A DNA stretch of 64,000 bases, taken from assembly GCA_031282355.1 (NCBI GenBank), contig JAITDW010000001.1, positions 178,893 through 242,892 of the forward strand. Direction: 5' to 3'. This document shows, one piece after another, positions 41,373 through 51,118 of the stretch. Each line of letters starts with the position of its first letter. Within the stretch, counting starts at the first letter, position 1. Below the pieces are notes generated by a model, which worked only from the letters and a program-made list of their open reading frames with translations, had not been told where the DNA came from and made no database searches. This DNA is from Candidatus Endomicrobiellum neotermitis (GTDB lineage: Bacteria; Elusimicrobiota; Endomicrobiia; Endomicrobiales; Endomicrobiaceae). A program made the position numbers and the translations under genes.

Positions 41373-42293
41373 TCAATATACTTTCCGATCATTATCTAAT
41401 CTTAATCCAATACTTTTCCACCTGCGATGAAACCAAAACCATTGTTCCGGATTTGAACGTATAACTTTTTCAAGTCTTTTGTTGTATATTGAATTTATTA
41501 TTTCAATATCCTTTTGCTTATTTCCAGTATTTGGCATAGTAATATCTTCGAGTTCAATTTTTATACTACCGTCACTTTGGTTAATGCTGAAAGCAGTGAC
41601 AATTGGACTTCCTGCATGAATTGCAAAAAATGCAGGGCCTCTAGGTGTAGATGCTAAACGTCCCAAAAAGGGTAAAAAAACACCATGTTCTCCAGCATCT
41701 TGATCTCCTAATATTGCGAGAATTTGGTTTTTTTTTAATATTTTAATAGCACTTCTAAATGACATTTTTAAATCTCTTTGAAAATTAGTGATATTAAAAC
41801 CTTTTTTTCTTCTAAAATCACTTAATAATTTATTTACAAGACTATTTGATTGTTTTGCAACAATAAAAGCAAGAGGATATTTTTTTGAAAGTGCAAATGC
41901 CGACAACTCCCAGTTTCCAAAATGAGCAGACATTAAAATTAATCCATTACCTTTATCAAGAGCCTTTTTTATTATATTTTCGTCATATATTAATAATTTT
42001 TTTATATCTGCATCAGATATTTTTGATAGAAAAATTACATCAATTACCATCTTTATAAAGGTTTTATATGTGTTTTTTGCTATTAATTTTATATCTTTCT
42101 TAGTTTTTTCAGTAAAAGATAAAGATATATTTTCTAATACTTCTCTTTTTCTTACAGGTATAAAATAGTACATTACTGTAGCTATTATTCGACCTAAAAA
42201 CTGTGAAATATTTTTACCTAGTAAAAAAAATATAACTATAAAAATTTTTAATATCAAATATTCTATACAGTTTTGAAATCTAGTTCTTTTCAT
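41373..42293 (-). CDS. Lipid A biosynthesis lauroyl/myristoyl acyltransferase (LpxL/HtrB family)
   Basis: 306 aa; GLILMSAHFGNWELSAFALSKKYPLAFIVAKQSN, LAILGDQDAGEHGVFLPFLGRLASTPRGPAFFAI, NPEQWFWFHRRWK. Confidence 0.92.
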   Translation of the reverse strand: MKRTRFQNCIEYLILKIFIVIFFLLGKNISQFLGRIIATVMYYFIPVRKREVLENISLSFTEKTKKDIKLIAKNTYKTFIKMVIDVIFLSKISDADIKKLLIYDENIIKKALDKGNGLILMSAHFGNWELSAFALSKKYPLAFIVAKQSNSLVNKLLSDFRRKKGFNITNFQRDLKMSFRSAIKILKKNQILAILGDQDAGEHGVFLPFLGRLASTPRGPAFFAIHAGSPIVTAFSINQSDGSIKIELEDITMPNTGNKQKDIEIINSIYNKRLEKVIRSNPEQWFWFHRRWKSIGLRLDNDRKVY

Positions 42294-42390
42294 TTTAAAA
42301 GTTTTATTGGTATAATATTCCTCATAAAGGTATGTTTACAGTGTCATATAGTTATTATATCAAAACTGTTTATGTATTTTTTGTAAAAAA

Positions 42391-42464
42391 TACCCTGAAG
42401 AGGAATCGAACCTCCAACCTTATCCTTAGGACGGATTTGCTCTGTCCAATTGAGCTATCAGGGC
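42391..42464 (-). tRNA. tRNA-Arg(CCT)
   Basis: Minus: GCCCTGATAGCTCAATTGGACAGAGCAAATCCGTCCTAAGGATAAGGTTGGAGGTTCGATTCCTCTTCAGGGTA; loop GTCCTAA. Confidence 0.92.
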
Positions 42465-42520
42465 TTATAATTTTGTTAAAAAGTATATACAAACTATATA
42501 ATTTATAAGATACAACAACA

Positions 42521-42596
42521 TCGGGGTGACTGGATTTGAACCAGCGATCTCACGGTCCCGAACCGAGTGCTTTAAACCAGACTAAGCCACACCCCG
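42521..42596 (-). tRNA. tRNA-Pro(CGG)
   Basis: Minus: CGGGGTGTGGCTTAGTCTGGTTTAAAGCACTCGGTTCGGGACCGTGAGATCGCTGGTTCAAATCCAGTCACCCCGA; loop TTCGGGA. Confidence 0.93.
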
Positions 42597-42606
42597 AAAA
42601 TTTCGT

Positions 42607-42948
42607 TTACATTATTTTAACGATTTTATTATTTTGATCAACAAGAGCGATTTTAGGTGTGATCGGTTTATCTGAAAGCTTAAAACCCATTATTATTACT
42701 TCTTCACATTTTTTTATAAGGTGAGCTGCTGGGCCATTCATACAGATTATTCCAGAATTATTATCACCGTAAATAACATAAGTTTCTAAACGTATCCCTG
42801 TTGTATTCGATACTACAAGAACTTTTTCTCCTACCCAAATACCTACTTTATTACAAAGATTTATATCTATTGTTACACTACCCTGATAGTTTATATTAGC
42901 ATCTGTCACAGTAGCTCTAAATATTTTTGAACTTAAGACAAACTTCAC
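42607..42948 (-). CDS. panD: Aspartate 1-decarboxylase
   Basis: 113 aa; KIFRATVTDANINYQGSVTID (Gly-Ser self-cleavage site), GIICMNGPAAHLIKKCEEVIIMGF. Confidence 0.95.
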   Translation of the reverse strand: MKFVLSSKIFRATVTDANINYQGSVTIDINLCNKVGIWVGEKVLVVSNTTGIRLETYVIYGDNNSGIICMNGPAAHLIKKCEEVIIMGFKLSDKPITPKIALVDQNNKIVKIM

Positions 42949-43014
42949 TCTACATCACCCCCCTATTTTTTCTTTTTCTATTTGTAATAAAAACATTTAA
43001 AACAATATAAAATT

Positions 43015-44040
43015 TTATTTCTTAAACATAATGAGTCTGTGAGGAAACGGAATTTCTATTTTTTCTGCTTTAAATTTCTTATAAATATTTTTGAATACTT
43101 CATTTTGTACGAAAATTTTTGAATGTATATTTTTTACCATAAAAAATACAGTAAAATTTATTGAAGAATCCGTAAAATCAACAAATCTCACTATAGGTGT
43201 AAAAGTTTTTACAGCATTGGTATTATTATCTATTATTTCATGAACAGCAATTTTTGTAACTTTTTCTACATGCTCTAAATCGCTCCCATATGCTACTCTA
43301 CAATTTACAAATGAAGTAATTCCCTCTTTACTAAGGTGAAAATTTGTTACTATAGCTGATGAAAGCGTCCTATTAGGTATAATAATGATTGCATTAGACA
43401 TTGTTTCTCTTAACATTGTTATTCTCCAATTCATTTCAATAACAACACCCTCGTGTCCAGAATCAAGTTTAATATAATCATCTTTTGCTATTTGCTTATT
43501 TATTCCAATGATCATCCCTGAAAACAAATTAACAAGATTATCTTGAAGTGCAAGTCCAATAACTGCAGAACCAATTCCAAAAGCCGTAAAAATAGCTGAT
43601 AACTTGATACCAGCTTGATCTAATATTAACATTAATCCAATAAATATAACTATAATTCTTATTATATTTATTCCTAATACAGACTTATTAATAACTTTAG
43701 AAATAATATTAGAGATAATTGATACTATGAAAACTACTACAAAAAAAGCAAATGATGTATAAAATATTTTATGGTAGTTATGAACACTTGTTGTATATAT
43801 AGGTATATGATTTTTAAAAAAAGCAATATGTAAAGCTGAAAGAAAAATTAGAAAAGAAATATATTTTCCAGATGTTGAAAGCGTATCATTGAATAAAATG
43901 ACACCAATCTTTAATAAAATGCTTCTAACAAATTTTGTAACATACTTTTTAAATAAAAAACCAACAACCAATACTAACACAAAAACAACAACACTCTTAA
44001 CCCACAATGTTATAAGGCGATCATAAAAAAACATCATCAT
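43015..44040 (-). CDS. MscS-family mechanosensitive ion channel
   Basis: 341 aa; N-terminal TMs; AIFTAFGIGSAVIGLALQDNLVNLFSGMIIGINKQIAKDDYIKL...GVVIEMNWRITMLRE...IIIPNRTLSSAIVTN. Confidence 0.92.
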   Translation of the reverse strand: MMMFFYDRLITLWVKSVVVFVLVLVVGFLFKKYVTKFVRSILLKIGVILFNDTLSTSGKYISFLIFLSALHIAFFKNHIPIYTTSVHNYHKIFYTSFAFFVVVFIVSIISNIISKVINKSVLGINIIRIIVIFIGLMLILDQAGIKLSAIFTAFGIGSAVIGLALQDNLVNLFSGMIIGINKQIAKDDYIKLDSGHEGVVIEMNWRITMLRETMSNAIIIIPNRTLSSAIVTNFHLSKEGITSFVNCRVAYGSDLEHVEKVTKIAVHEIIDNNTNAVKTFTPIVRFVDFTDSSINFTVFFMVKNIHSKIFVQNEVFKNIYKKFKAEKIEIPFPHRLIMFKK

Positions 44041-44050
44041 TTTTCTTTAT

Positions 44051-44422
44051 CTACTTTTTAGAATTTTCAATTTCTTCTTGACATTGTATACAATATCTTG
44101 TCCATGGAATTGCTTTCAATCTTTCATTTGGAATAATACTATTACAATATTCACATTTTCCATAGTTAAGTCTTTCTATTTTTGCAATAGCACAATTTAT
44201 TGAGTCTAATGTTATTTTATCACTAGCAACAAGTTCAAAATACATTTCTTTTTCACTATTATGACTTGCTGTATCTATTTCATCACCGACATTACTATAT
44301 AAATTATCATCAATCTCTCTTTGAACACTGTTTGTTTTATTTAATAATTCAGTTTTCTTTTGGATTAATATTTTCTTGAAGTTATCAAAATTCTTTTTAC
44401 TTTTATTCATTATATTCTCCAT
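44051..44422 (-). CDS. TraR/DksA-type zinc-finger protein
   Basis: DEIDTASHNSEKEMYFEL...INCAIAKIERLNYGKCEYCNSIIPNERLKAIPWTRYCIQCQEEIE. Confidence 0.9.
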   Translation of the reverse strand: MENIMNKSKKNFDNFKKILIQKKTELLNKTNSVQREIDDNLYSNVGDEIDTASHNSEKEMYFELVASDKITLDSINCAIAKIERLNYGKCEYCNSIIPNERLKAIPWTRYCIQCQEEIENSKK

Positions 44423-45900
44423 TAATTCGTAAAAACTTTGACAGTTTTTAACATCTCTGTTTCCTGACCACTTATTCTTATATTTTTAGAAGACATATCA
44501 AGAAGGTAATTACATATTTCTTCTGTAATTCTTTCACCTGGAATCACAATTGGAATTCCTGGAGGATAAGGAGTAAGCGTTTGTGCAGCGATATGCCCTA
44601 TAGCTTTTTTTAAACTCACTTTTTTCATATTATTTGAAAGAAATACTTCCCTCGGAGTCATAACCATTTCAGTTGCCAGAGATGGAATTTTAAGTATCCA
44701 ATTTCTCTGCTCCCCGTGATATTTCTTACTTATACTCTTGAGTGCATCCACAAAAGCTTCAACATCAAATCTGTTAGACCCTTCACCCATAATTGCAACT
44801 AAATTAAATAAATCTGCATAATCAAGCTGTATGTTATATTCCTTTGCAAGTATATTTTCAATATCATACCCTGAAAGTCCAGTTTTAGTAACATTCACAG
44901 TAAGTTTTGTTACATCTAAATCAAATCCTAATTTCTTTATTTCTAAACGTGTAAAACATTTCATCGAATGAATATTATTGATACATTTACGTCCCCACTC
45001 TGCATCCTTTATGATTCTATCAAAATTCCTCTTACCATACAAAAAAACTTGTCTTCTAGCTAAATCGAGACTTGCAAGAATCAAGTAATTTGGACTCGTA
45101 GTCTGCAGCATAGATACTATTTTTTTTACTCTATTAAAGTCTACAAGTTTTGAGTTAAAATGAAGTACAGAACCCTGTGACAGTGCAGATAAAATCTTAT
45201 GTGTCGATTGAACACATAAATCTGCCCCTGCAGTGATAGCAGATTCTGGTAACTGCTCGTTAAATAGCAAATGAGCTCCATGCGCTTCATCGACTAAAAC
45301 TATTTTTTTTCTTCTATGACATAAATCAACGATTTTACTTAACTCTGTAACTACTCCATTATATGTAGGACTTGTGATAAAAACAGCTTTAGCTTCAGGA
45401 TATTTATCCAAAGCATCTTTTATTTGTTCATAAGTTGAATTAAAAATTAAATCAAGATTTTGATCTATTTTAGGCTGAATCCAAATAGGCCAAACTCCAG
45501 ACATAATGATTCCAGCCATAATAGACTTATGAGAACTTCTTGAAACTATAATAGAATCTCCAGAATCACAAGCTGCAAGAAACATGGCCATATTACCTAC
45601 TGAAGTACCATTAACTAAAAAGAAAGAACCCTTTACACCATACGCTTGAGCCATAAGCTCTTGAGCTTTTTTTATTGGTCCTACAGGATCATGTAATGAA
45701 TCTACTTCATCAAAAACTGTAACGTCGAATTTATAAACTTTTTCACCTGTGTAACCTTTCAATTCTTTATCTATACTCCTACCATTTTTATGTCCAGGAC
45801 AATGAAATGAAATAACGTCTTTTTTTGCATGTGACATGAGAACGTCAAACAAAGGAGCCTTAGACTGTTTTACAAGTAACAGTTTAGATATTTTTTTCAT
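44422..45900 (-). CDS. Orn/Lys/Arg decarboxylase family (SpeA-type, PLP-dependent)
   Basis: 492 aa; SFHCPGHKNGRSIDKE, FLVNGTSVGNMAMFLA, VDEAHGAHLLFNEQLPESAITAGADLCVQSTHKILSALSQGSVLH, PYPPGIPIVIPGE. Confidence 0.94.
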   Translation of the reverse strand: MKKISKLLLVKQSKAPLFDVLMSHAKKDVISFHCPGHKNGRSIDKELKGYTGEKVYKFDVTVFDEVDSLHDPVGPIKKAQELMAQAYGVKGSFFLVNGTSVGNMAMFLAACDSGDSIIVSRSSHKSIMAGIIMSGVWPIWIQPKIDQNLDLIFNSTYEQIKDALDKYPEAKAVFITSPTYNGVVTELSKIVDLCHRRKKIVLVDEAHGAHLLFNEQLPESAITAGADLCVQSTHKILSALSQGSVLHFNSKLVDFNRVKKIVSMLQTTSPNYLILASLDLARRQVFLYGKRNFDRIIKDAEWGRKCINNIHSMKCFTRLEIKKLGFDLDVTKLTVNVTKTGLSGYDIENILAKEYNIQLDYADLFNLVAIMGEGSNRFDVEAFVDALKSISKKYHGEQRNWILKIPSLATEMVMTPREVFLSNNMKKVSLKKAIGHIAAQTLTPYPPGIPIVIPGERITEEICNYLLDMSSKNIRISGQETEMLKTVKVFTN

Positions 45901-45924
45901 TATATATTTTACTCACAAAAGGAA

Positions 45925-45998
45925 TGCCCGGTAGAAGATTCGAACTTCTGACCCCTTCCATGTCAAGAAAGTACTCTAACCAACTGAGCTAACCGGGC
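45925..45998 (-). tRNA. tRNA-Val(GAC)
   Basis: Minus: GCCCGGTTAGCTCAGTTGGTTAGAGTACTTTCTTGACATGGAAGGGGTCAGAAGTTCGAATCTTCTACCGGGCA. Confidence 0.94.
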
Positions 45999-46075
45999 TT
46001 ATACATTTATTTTATTCTCACAATTCTATGTTATCACAATTTTTTCTAGCTTCATCATAACATTATCATAAAAAA

Positions 46076-46149
46076 AGGTGCGGGCCGGACTCGAACCGAC
46101 GAATAACAGTTTTGCAGACTGCTCCCTTATGCCACTTGGGTACCGCACC
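46076..46149 (-). tRNA. tRNA-Cys(GCA)
   Basis: Minus: GGTGCGGTACCCAAGTGGCATAAGGGAGCAGTCTGCAAAACTGTTATTCGTCGGTTCGAGTCCGGCCCGCACCT. Confidence 0.94.
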
Positions 46150-46254
46150 ATTTTAAATAAGTAAAAACATAGACTTAAGCACTAAACGCATGAGTATATA
46201 AAAATAAGACGTTTCAGTCAATTTTATGTATACAAAAACAGAAACCATAATCAG

Positions 46255-46625
46255 TGGAGGTGGCGGGAATTGAACCCGCGTCCGAAAATGCTTCAGTAAA
46301 GCCACTACAGGTTTAGTTTGGAAGATATTTTATAGTTTTATGATGTCTTTTTCCAAACAAAAATACACCACAAATTTAACTAACAATTTTAAAGCTAATG
46401 TTACAAATACGCCTAAATAACACCCCTTATACATCTTATGTCATGAATGCTTAAAATAAAGTACTAATTATGCTGCCATTGACATTGCGCCAAAATAATT
46501 AATGTTTTGCATTGAAGCAATTTTATTGTTGCCATTTATTTTTAGTCGATTTTTTACGGAGCCATCGACTAACTCCGACCTGCTGCCATTACATTCATCA
46601 TTTCCGTCGATACCTGTTCACCCCC
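46255..46625 (-). ncRNA. ssrA: Transfer-messenger RNA (tmRNA)
   Basis: Minus 5' GGGGGTGAACAGGTATCGACGG...; 3' CGGACGCGGGTTCAATTCCCGCCACCTCCA. The 5' GGGGGTG pairs with 3' CACCTCC. Tag frame 46533-46468 reads GNNKIASMQNINYFGAMSMAA*. Confidence 0.95.
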
Positions 46626-46667
46626 ATTTTTGTTATAATGTAACAGTTACTAAAACACATTTATCAC

Positions 46668-47141
46668 TTATATTTTTCTTCTAAAAAAATTTTTTATAAT
46701 ACTAGCACACTGTATACTTAAGTACTTTTCATTACCACCTGCAATTTTTACTTGATGATTGAGTTTTTTATTAGATATTATTCTAAAGACGCTTTTACAA
46801 GCACCCGCTTTGTTGTTAAAAGCTCCAAAAATAACCTTTTTAAATCTTGCATTGACTAATGCACCAGCACACATAGCACATGGTTCAATTGTAACATACA
46901 TAAAACAATCGTTTAAACGGTAATTTTTAAGTTTTTTAGCTGCCTTTTTTATTGCTTGAATTTCAGCATGTGCAGTAGGATCTGATAAGGTAATACATTT
47001 ATTAAAACCTCTAGATATTATTTTATAGTCTTTGACTATAATTGCTCCTATAGGAATTTCCATTGCATTCTTAGCTTTATAAGCTTCTTTCAATGCTTGA
47101 AGCATAAAGTATTTGTCATCTAAAATTTGTTTATTTCCCAA
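46668..47141 (-). CDS. tadA: tRNA(adenine34) deaminase
   Basis: 157 aa; ALKEAYKAKNAMEIPIGAIIVKD, DPTAHAEIQAIKKAAKKLKNYRLNDCFMYVTIEPCAMCAGALVNARFKKVIFGA. Confidence 0.95.
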   Translation of the reverse strand: MGNKQILDDKYFMLQALKEAYKAKNAMEIPIGAIIVKDYKIISRGFNKCITLSDPTAHAEIQAIKKAAKKLKNYRLNDCFMYVTIEPCAMCAGALVNARFKKVIFGAFNNKAGACKSVFRIISNKKLNHQVKIAGGNEKYLSIQCASIIKNFFRRKI

Positions 47142-47231
47142 AACACATTCTCTAAAATTTGTTATTTTGTCATACTTTTTTTAAGGTATACCCATAAATT
47201 CATAAGTAGTTAAATACACATAGCGTTTTAC

Positions 47232-47264
47232 TTTGCAAGAAATAATTCAATTATTTCTTGCAAA
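47232..47264. repeat. Perfect inverted repeat, 15-bp arms, 3-nt loop = fumarase beta stop codon
   Basis: tttgcaagaaataat-tca-attatttcttgcaaa read directly; tca (47247-47249) is the reverse complement of the TGA stop. Confidence 0.92.
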
Positions 47265-47774
47265 AATATCATTTCCGTCACTATCTATAGCAACAATTAA
47301 AGGCATATTCTCAACTTCAAATTTATAAATTGCTTCTGGACCAAGATCTGCAAAAGCAATTAGATCAACTTTTTTTACACTTTTTGAAATAAAAGCTCCA
47401 ACACCACCAGTAGCAATAAGATAAACGGCATTATTTTTTTTTATTGAATCTATAACAATTTTTGTTCTTGTACCTTTTCCAATCAAAACTTTAACACCCT
47501 CATTTAATATTCTTGGAGTAAAAAAATCCATTCTTGAAGATGTAGTGGGGCCACAAGCTCCTATTACAATACCTGGCTTTATAAACGTAGGCCCACAATA
47601 GTAAATTACGATGTTTTTTATGTTTATAGGTAATTTTTCATTATTGTTTAACATATCTACAATTCTCTTATGAGCACCATCTCTTGCAGTATAAATGGCT
47701 CCACTAAGAAAAATTTTCTGTCCATATCTTAAAATTTTAGTATTTAAAACTAAATTATTAACATTTATTTTCAT
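47247..47774 (-). CDS. Class I fumarate hydratase, beta (C-terminal) subunit
   Basis: Start refined to MKINVNN (ATGA overlap with the alpha stop); IFLSGAIYTARDGAHKRI, YYCGPTFIKPGIVIGACGPTTSSRMDFFTP, LIATGGVGAFI. Confidence 0.93.
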   Translation of the reverse strand: MKINVNNLVLNTKILRYGQKIFLSGAIYTARDGAHKRIVDMLNNNEKLPINIKNIVIYYCGPTFIKPGIVIGACGPTTSSRMDFFTPRILNEGVKVLIGKGTRTKIVIDSIKKNNAVYLIATGGVGAFISKSVKKVDLIAFADLGPEAIYKFEVENMPLIVAIDSDGNDIFARNN

Positions 47775-48613
47775 ATTACAATAGTACTTCTCTTGCATGA
47801 ATGACACTGAATACTCACAGCTACAGGAAATGAAGCTATATGGGTTGGTCTACTTTCAATAAACACTGCTAATGCTGTAGTTTTACCACCTAAATTCATT
47901 GGTCCAATATTCAAGCTATTTATAATATTTAACAATTTCATTTCTTTCTCAGCATAAAACGGAATCTTATTTTTACTATTTATTTTACGAAGTAGTGCTT
48001 TTTTTGAAAGTAAGCTAACAGATGCAAAATCACCACCTATGCCTATGCCTATAATTAATGGAGGACATGCATTTTTACCCTTATTGCTTACAACATCCAC
48101 GATAAATCTTTCAACATCGCACCAACCTAATGAAGGAATCAGCATTTTTAAAGCGCAAGCATTTTCACTTCCACCACCTTTAGGTAAAAAGGTAATCTTT
48201 ATTTTATCACCAGATACTATATCGATATATATATTTGCTGGAGTATTATTATTAGTATTTTTCCTTTCAATAGGATCAGATACAATAGAATTACGAAGAT
48301 AATTTCCTTTATATCCCATGGAAACGCCTCTATTTATAGCATAATAAATATTTTTACCATCAATAAATACATTCTTACCTAATTTTACGAAAAAATTTGC
48401 AATTCCAGTATCTTGGCATAAAGGAATTCTCTCTTTTCTAGCAATGTTAGCATTTTCAATAATCTCTTTAAGTATATCTTTTGCATTTTTTTCTTCTTCT
48501 AAAACGACATTTTTCCTCAAAGCTTTTAAAACATCTACTGGAAGATTAAAATTTGCTTCAGCACACAATTTTTTAACAGCATTACTTATAGTATCAGATC
48601 TTATCTTTCGCAT
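47771..48613 (-). CDS. Class I fumarate hydratase, alpha (N-terminal) subunit
   Basis: ERIPLCQDTGIANFFVKLG, FLPKGGGSENACALKMLIPS, CPPLIIGIGIGGDFASVSLLSKKAL, IGPMNLGGKTTALAVFIE. Confidence 0.94.
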   Translation of the reverse strand: MRKIRSDTISNAVKKLCAEANFNLPVDVLKALRKNVVLEEEKNAKDILKEIIENANIARKERIPLCQDTGIANFFVKLGKNVFIDGKNIYYAINRGVSMGYKGNYLRNSIVSDPIERKNTNNNTPANIYIDIVSGDKIKITFLPKGGGSENACALKMLIPSLGWCDVERFIVDVVSNKGKNACPPLIIGIGIGGDFASVSLLSKKALLRKINSKNKIPFYAEKEMKLLNIINSLNIGPMNLGGKTTALAVFIESRPTHIASFPVAVSIQCHSCKRSTIVI

Positions 48614-49946
48614 TCTTTATGTATCTCTTTTTCATCATAGTTTTAGTTATGACTCTACTTCTTTTTATAACCATTTCTGCCTCACGGAAAATTTTATCAT
48701 AATTTGTTTTTTTTTCTGTGACCTTCTCTTCTATTGCCTTTATACCTACAGCAGCAGCAATTCGTGGGAAAATCTTCCAATCATCCATAGTAGGAAGAAT
48801 TTTATCAGGTTTAATATTATTTTCTGATATGCATAAGGCAAGTTCTGTTGCTGCTGCTATACACATAGAATCTGTAATAGTAGAAGCTCTTACATCAAGT
48901 ACTCCGCGAAAGACTCCGGGGAATCCTAAAGAATTATTTATTTGATTTGCAAAATCACTTCTCCCTGTTGCAACTATTGCTGCTCCAGCTTCTTTAGCTT
49001 CCCAAGGCCAAATCTCAGGTATAGGATTAGCGCATGCAAAAATAATTGAATTTTTAGCCATACTCCTTACCCATTCTTTTTTAATTATTCTAGGACCAGG
49101 TGTTGACAAAGCTATAACTACGTCAGCATTTTCCATAGCTTCTTTAATACCACCATTTACAGATTTTTCATTTGTCTCTAAAGCCAATAACCATTTTTCA
49201 GGAACAGACTTTAAATCATACCTTTTTTTATGGAATGTACCATTTAAATCAACTATAATTATGTTTGAAGGTTTTACTCCGTAAAGAATCAAAAACTTTG
49301 ATGTACATATGTTTGCAGCACCAGCACCTATCATTGCAATTTTTATATTCGATATTTTTTTATTAACAATTTTTAAAGCATTTATAAGACCAGCAAGCAC
49401 TACAATAGCTGTTCCTTGCTGATCATCATGCCACACAGGTATGCTACATTCCATCCTTAACCTATTCAATATAGAAAAACATTTAGGCTGCTCTATATCT
49501 TCTAAATTTATGCCACCAAATGTCGGTTGTAGTGATTTTACTATATGTACTATTTCATCTTCATTTTTTGTACTAAGACATATAGGATATGCATCGACTC
49601 CTCCGAGGTATCTATATAAAAGAGCCTTCCCCTCCATGACAGGCATTCCAGCTTCAGGACCTATATCACCGAGTCCTAATACTCTCGTTCCATCGCTTAT
49701 TATAGCAACACTGTTCCCTTTGTTAGTATATTCATATATAAGTTTTGGATTTTTATAGATATCATTACATACTGCGGCAACTCCAGGGCTATACCATATA
49801 GAAAAATCATTGAGACTATTCACTCTACATTTCGGAACAATTTCAATTTTGCCTTTGTATAAACGATGAAGTTTTTTAGCAAATTTAAACGGTATCTGAC
49901 TTGTTGTCAAATATTTTTTATTACAATAAGATTTTTTTTTATGCAT
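48594..49946 (-). CDS. Malic enzyme (NAD(P)-dependent malate dehydrogenase, decarboxylating)
   Basis: 450 aa; YSPGVAAVCNDIYKNP, SDGTRVLGLGDIGPEAGMPVMEGKALLY, PVWHDDQQGTAIVVLAGL, GAGAANICTSKFL, GRSDFANQINNSLGFPGVFRGVLD. Confidence 0.96.
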   Translation of the reverse strand: MHKKKSYCNKKYLTTSQIPFKFAKKLHRLYKGKIEIVPKCRVNSLNDFSIWYSPGVAAVCNDIYKNPKLIYEYTNKGNSVAIISDGTRVLGLGDIGPEAGMPVMEGKALLYRYLGGVDAYPICLSTKNEDEIVHIVKSLQPTFGGINLEDIEQPKCFSILNRLRMECSIPVWHDDQQGTAIVVLAGLINALKIVNKKISNIKIAMIGAGAANICTSKFLILYGVKPSNIIIVDLNGTFHKKRYDLKSVPEKWLLALETNEKSVNGGIKEAMENADVVIALSTPGPRIIKKEWVRSMAKNSIIFACANPIPEIWPWEAKEAGAAIVATGRSDFANQINNSLGFPGVFRGVLDVRASTITDSMCIAAATELALCISENNIKPDKILPTMDDWKIFPRIAAAVGIKAIEEKVTEKKTNYDKIFREAEMVIKRSRVITKTMMKKRYIKNAKDKI

Positions 49947-50183
49947 TTTAATGATGTACCAATAACAAAATATAACAAACTTCTAATGACGAATATGTGA
50001 CATAATAACAGTCTACCACTTTTACTATTTTAAACTTCACATAATTGTATATATTTTCAGTGTTAATAGTCAATGAAAAATAAAATTGTTTACTAAGCAA
50101 AAAATAAATATAATACGAATCTACAAAATAATTCTAAATTATCAAGAATCTCTCTACATACACTGAGATTATAAAAATTAATT

Positions 50184-50882
50184 TTATTTAAAAATTCCGC
50201 CAGTATTTTTGCACCAAAATAGCATATCTAAATGACCCATTGGGATGGCTATATTTTCAGCAAATTTTTGCATTTGCTTTTCTATGTATAAGTACATTTT
50301 TATACTTAATCTTTCAGGTATCATATTTATCACACCATAATTTTTAAGATTTTTTAGTACGTGTCTATCTAGTATTGCAAGATCTTTACCTATGAATATG
50401 TTTCTCAAAAAATGCCCTGCTTCTTTATACCCAATTCCCTTGATGTTTTGTGCAAGCCAACTTCTTAAGTTGTACATGTCTTTGAAAGAAGCAAGCTTTT
50501 TTCTTATTCTTATATCACCATTAATCATAAAGAATTTTCTTGCTTCAATAACATATCTTGCTTTATTATTTTTAAACCTAACTCCATTTATAATTTTAGC
50601 TATATCAATACACTTTGAGTTAAGTATCATATTTTTAGACATAAGATTATTCACTGCGTTCCAGCATATTGTTGCTTTACTCTGAGGTGTAAAAATACAA
50701 AATATAAGTTCTGCAAATATTTCCTCTTCAGTTCCATTATTCCATACATTTTTAAAGTGTTCTTGCCTATGTAAGATGAATGGCAACACTACTTGCCAAA
50801 AATCCTTTAATTCATTAATTGTAAAAGAATGATTAATCGGTGTTTTAATAAAATCAATCGACATTAAGTTATTTTTTTTCAT
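50184..50882 (-). CDS. N-glycosylase/DNA lyase (Ogg2-type 8-oxoguanine DNA glycosylase)
   Basis: HhH-GPD: LICIFTPQSKATICWNAV-like block, WLAQNIKGIGYKEAGHFLRNIFIGKDLAILDRHVLKNL (catalytic Lys...Asp), C-terminal GHLDMLFWCKNTGGIFK. Confidence 0.88.
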   Translation of the reverse strand: MKKNNLMSIDFIKTPINHSFTINELKDFWQVVLPFILHRQEHFKNVWNNGTEEEIFAELIFCIFTPQSKATICWNAVNNLMSKNMILNSKCIDIAKIINGVRFKNNKARYVIEARKFFMINGDIRIRKKLASFKDMYNLRSWLAQNIKGIGYKEAGHFLRNIFIGKDLAILDRHVLKNLKNYGVINMIPERLSIKMYLYIEKQMQKFAENIAIPMGHLDMLFWCKNTGGIFK

Positions 50883-51012
50883 GTACTATAAAAATGAGAA
50901 TAAAGAATAAATTGTATTATACTAATTTTACTGATGACTTTGAAAAATATGTTAATTAAAATAATGATATGTAAAAATGTGATTTGTTAAAAGTATAAAT
51001 TCTAAAAATAAC

Positions 51013-51041
51013 TTGACATAAATAAACTCTAATGGTATAAT
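51013..51041 (+). promoter_or_regulatory. Sigma70-type promoter for hrcA-grpE-dnaK-dnaJ
   Basis: TTGACA (51013-51018), 17-bp spacer, TATAAT (51036-51041): consensus hexamers and spacing. Confidence 0.85.
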
Positions 51042-51042
51042 A

Positions 51043-51069
51043 TTAGCACTGTGATATTACGAGTGCTAA
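51043..51069. promoter_or_regulatory. CIRCE element (HrcA operator)
   Basis: TTAGCACTG-TGATATTAC-GAGTGCTAA: matches TTAGCACTC-N9-GAGTGCTAA except for one left-arm base; 2 bp downstream of the -10. Confidence 0.93.
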
Positions 51070-51118
51070 AATAATCTAAAAATGAATTAAAGATTGTTGT
51101 GTAGTCATTGAGGAGAAA

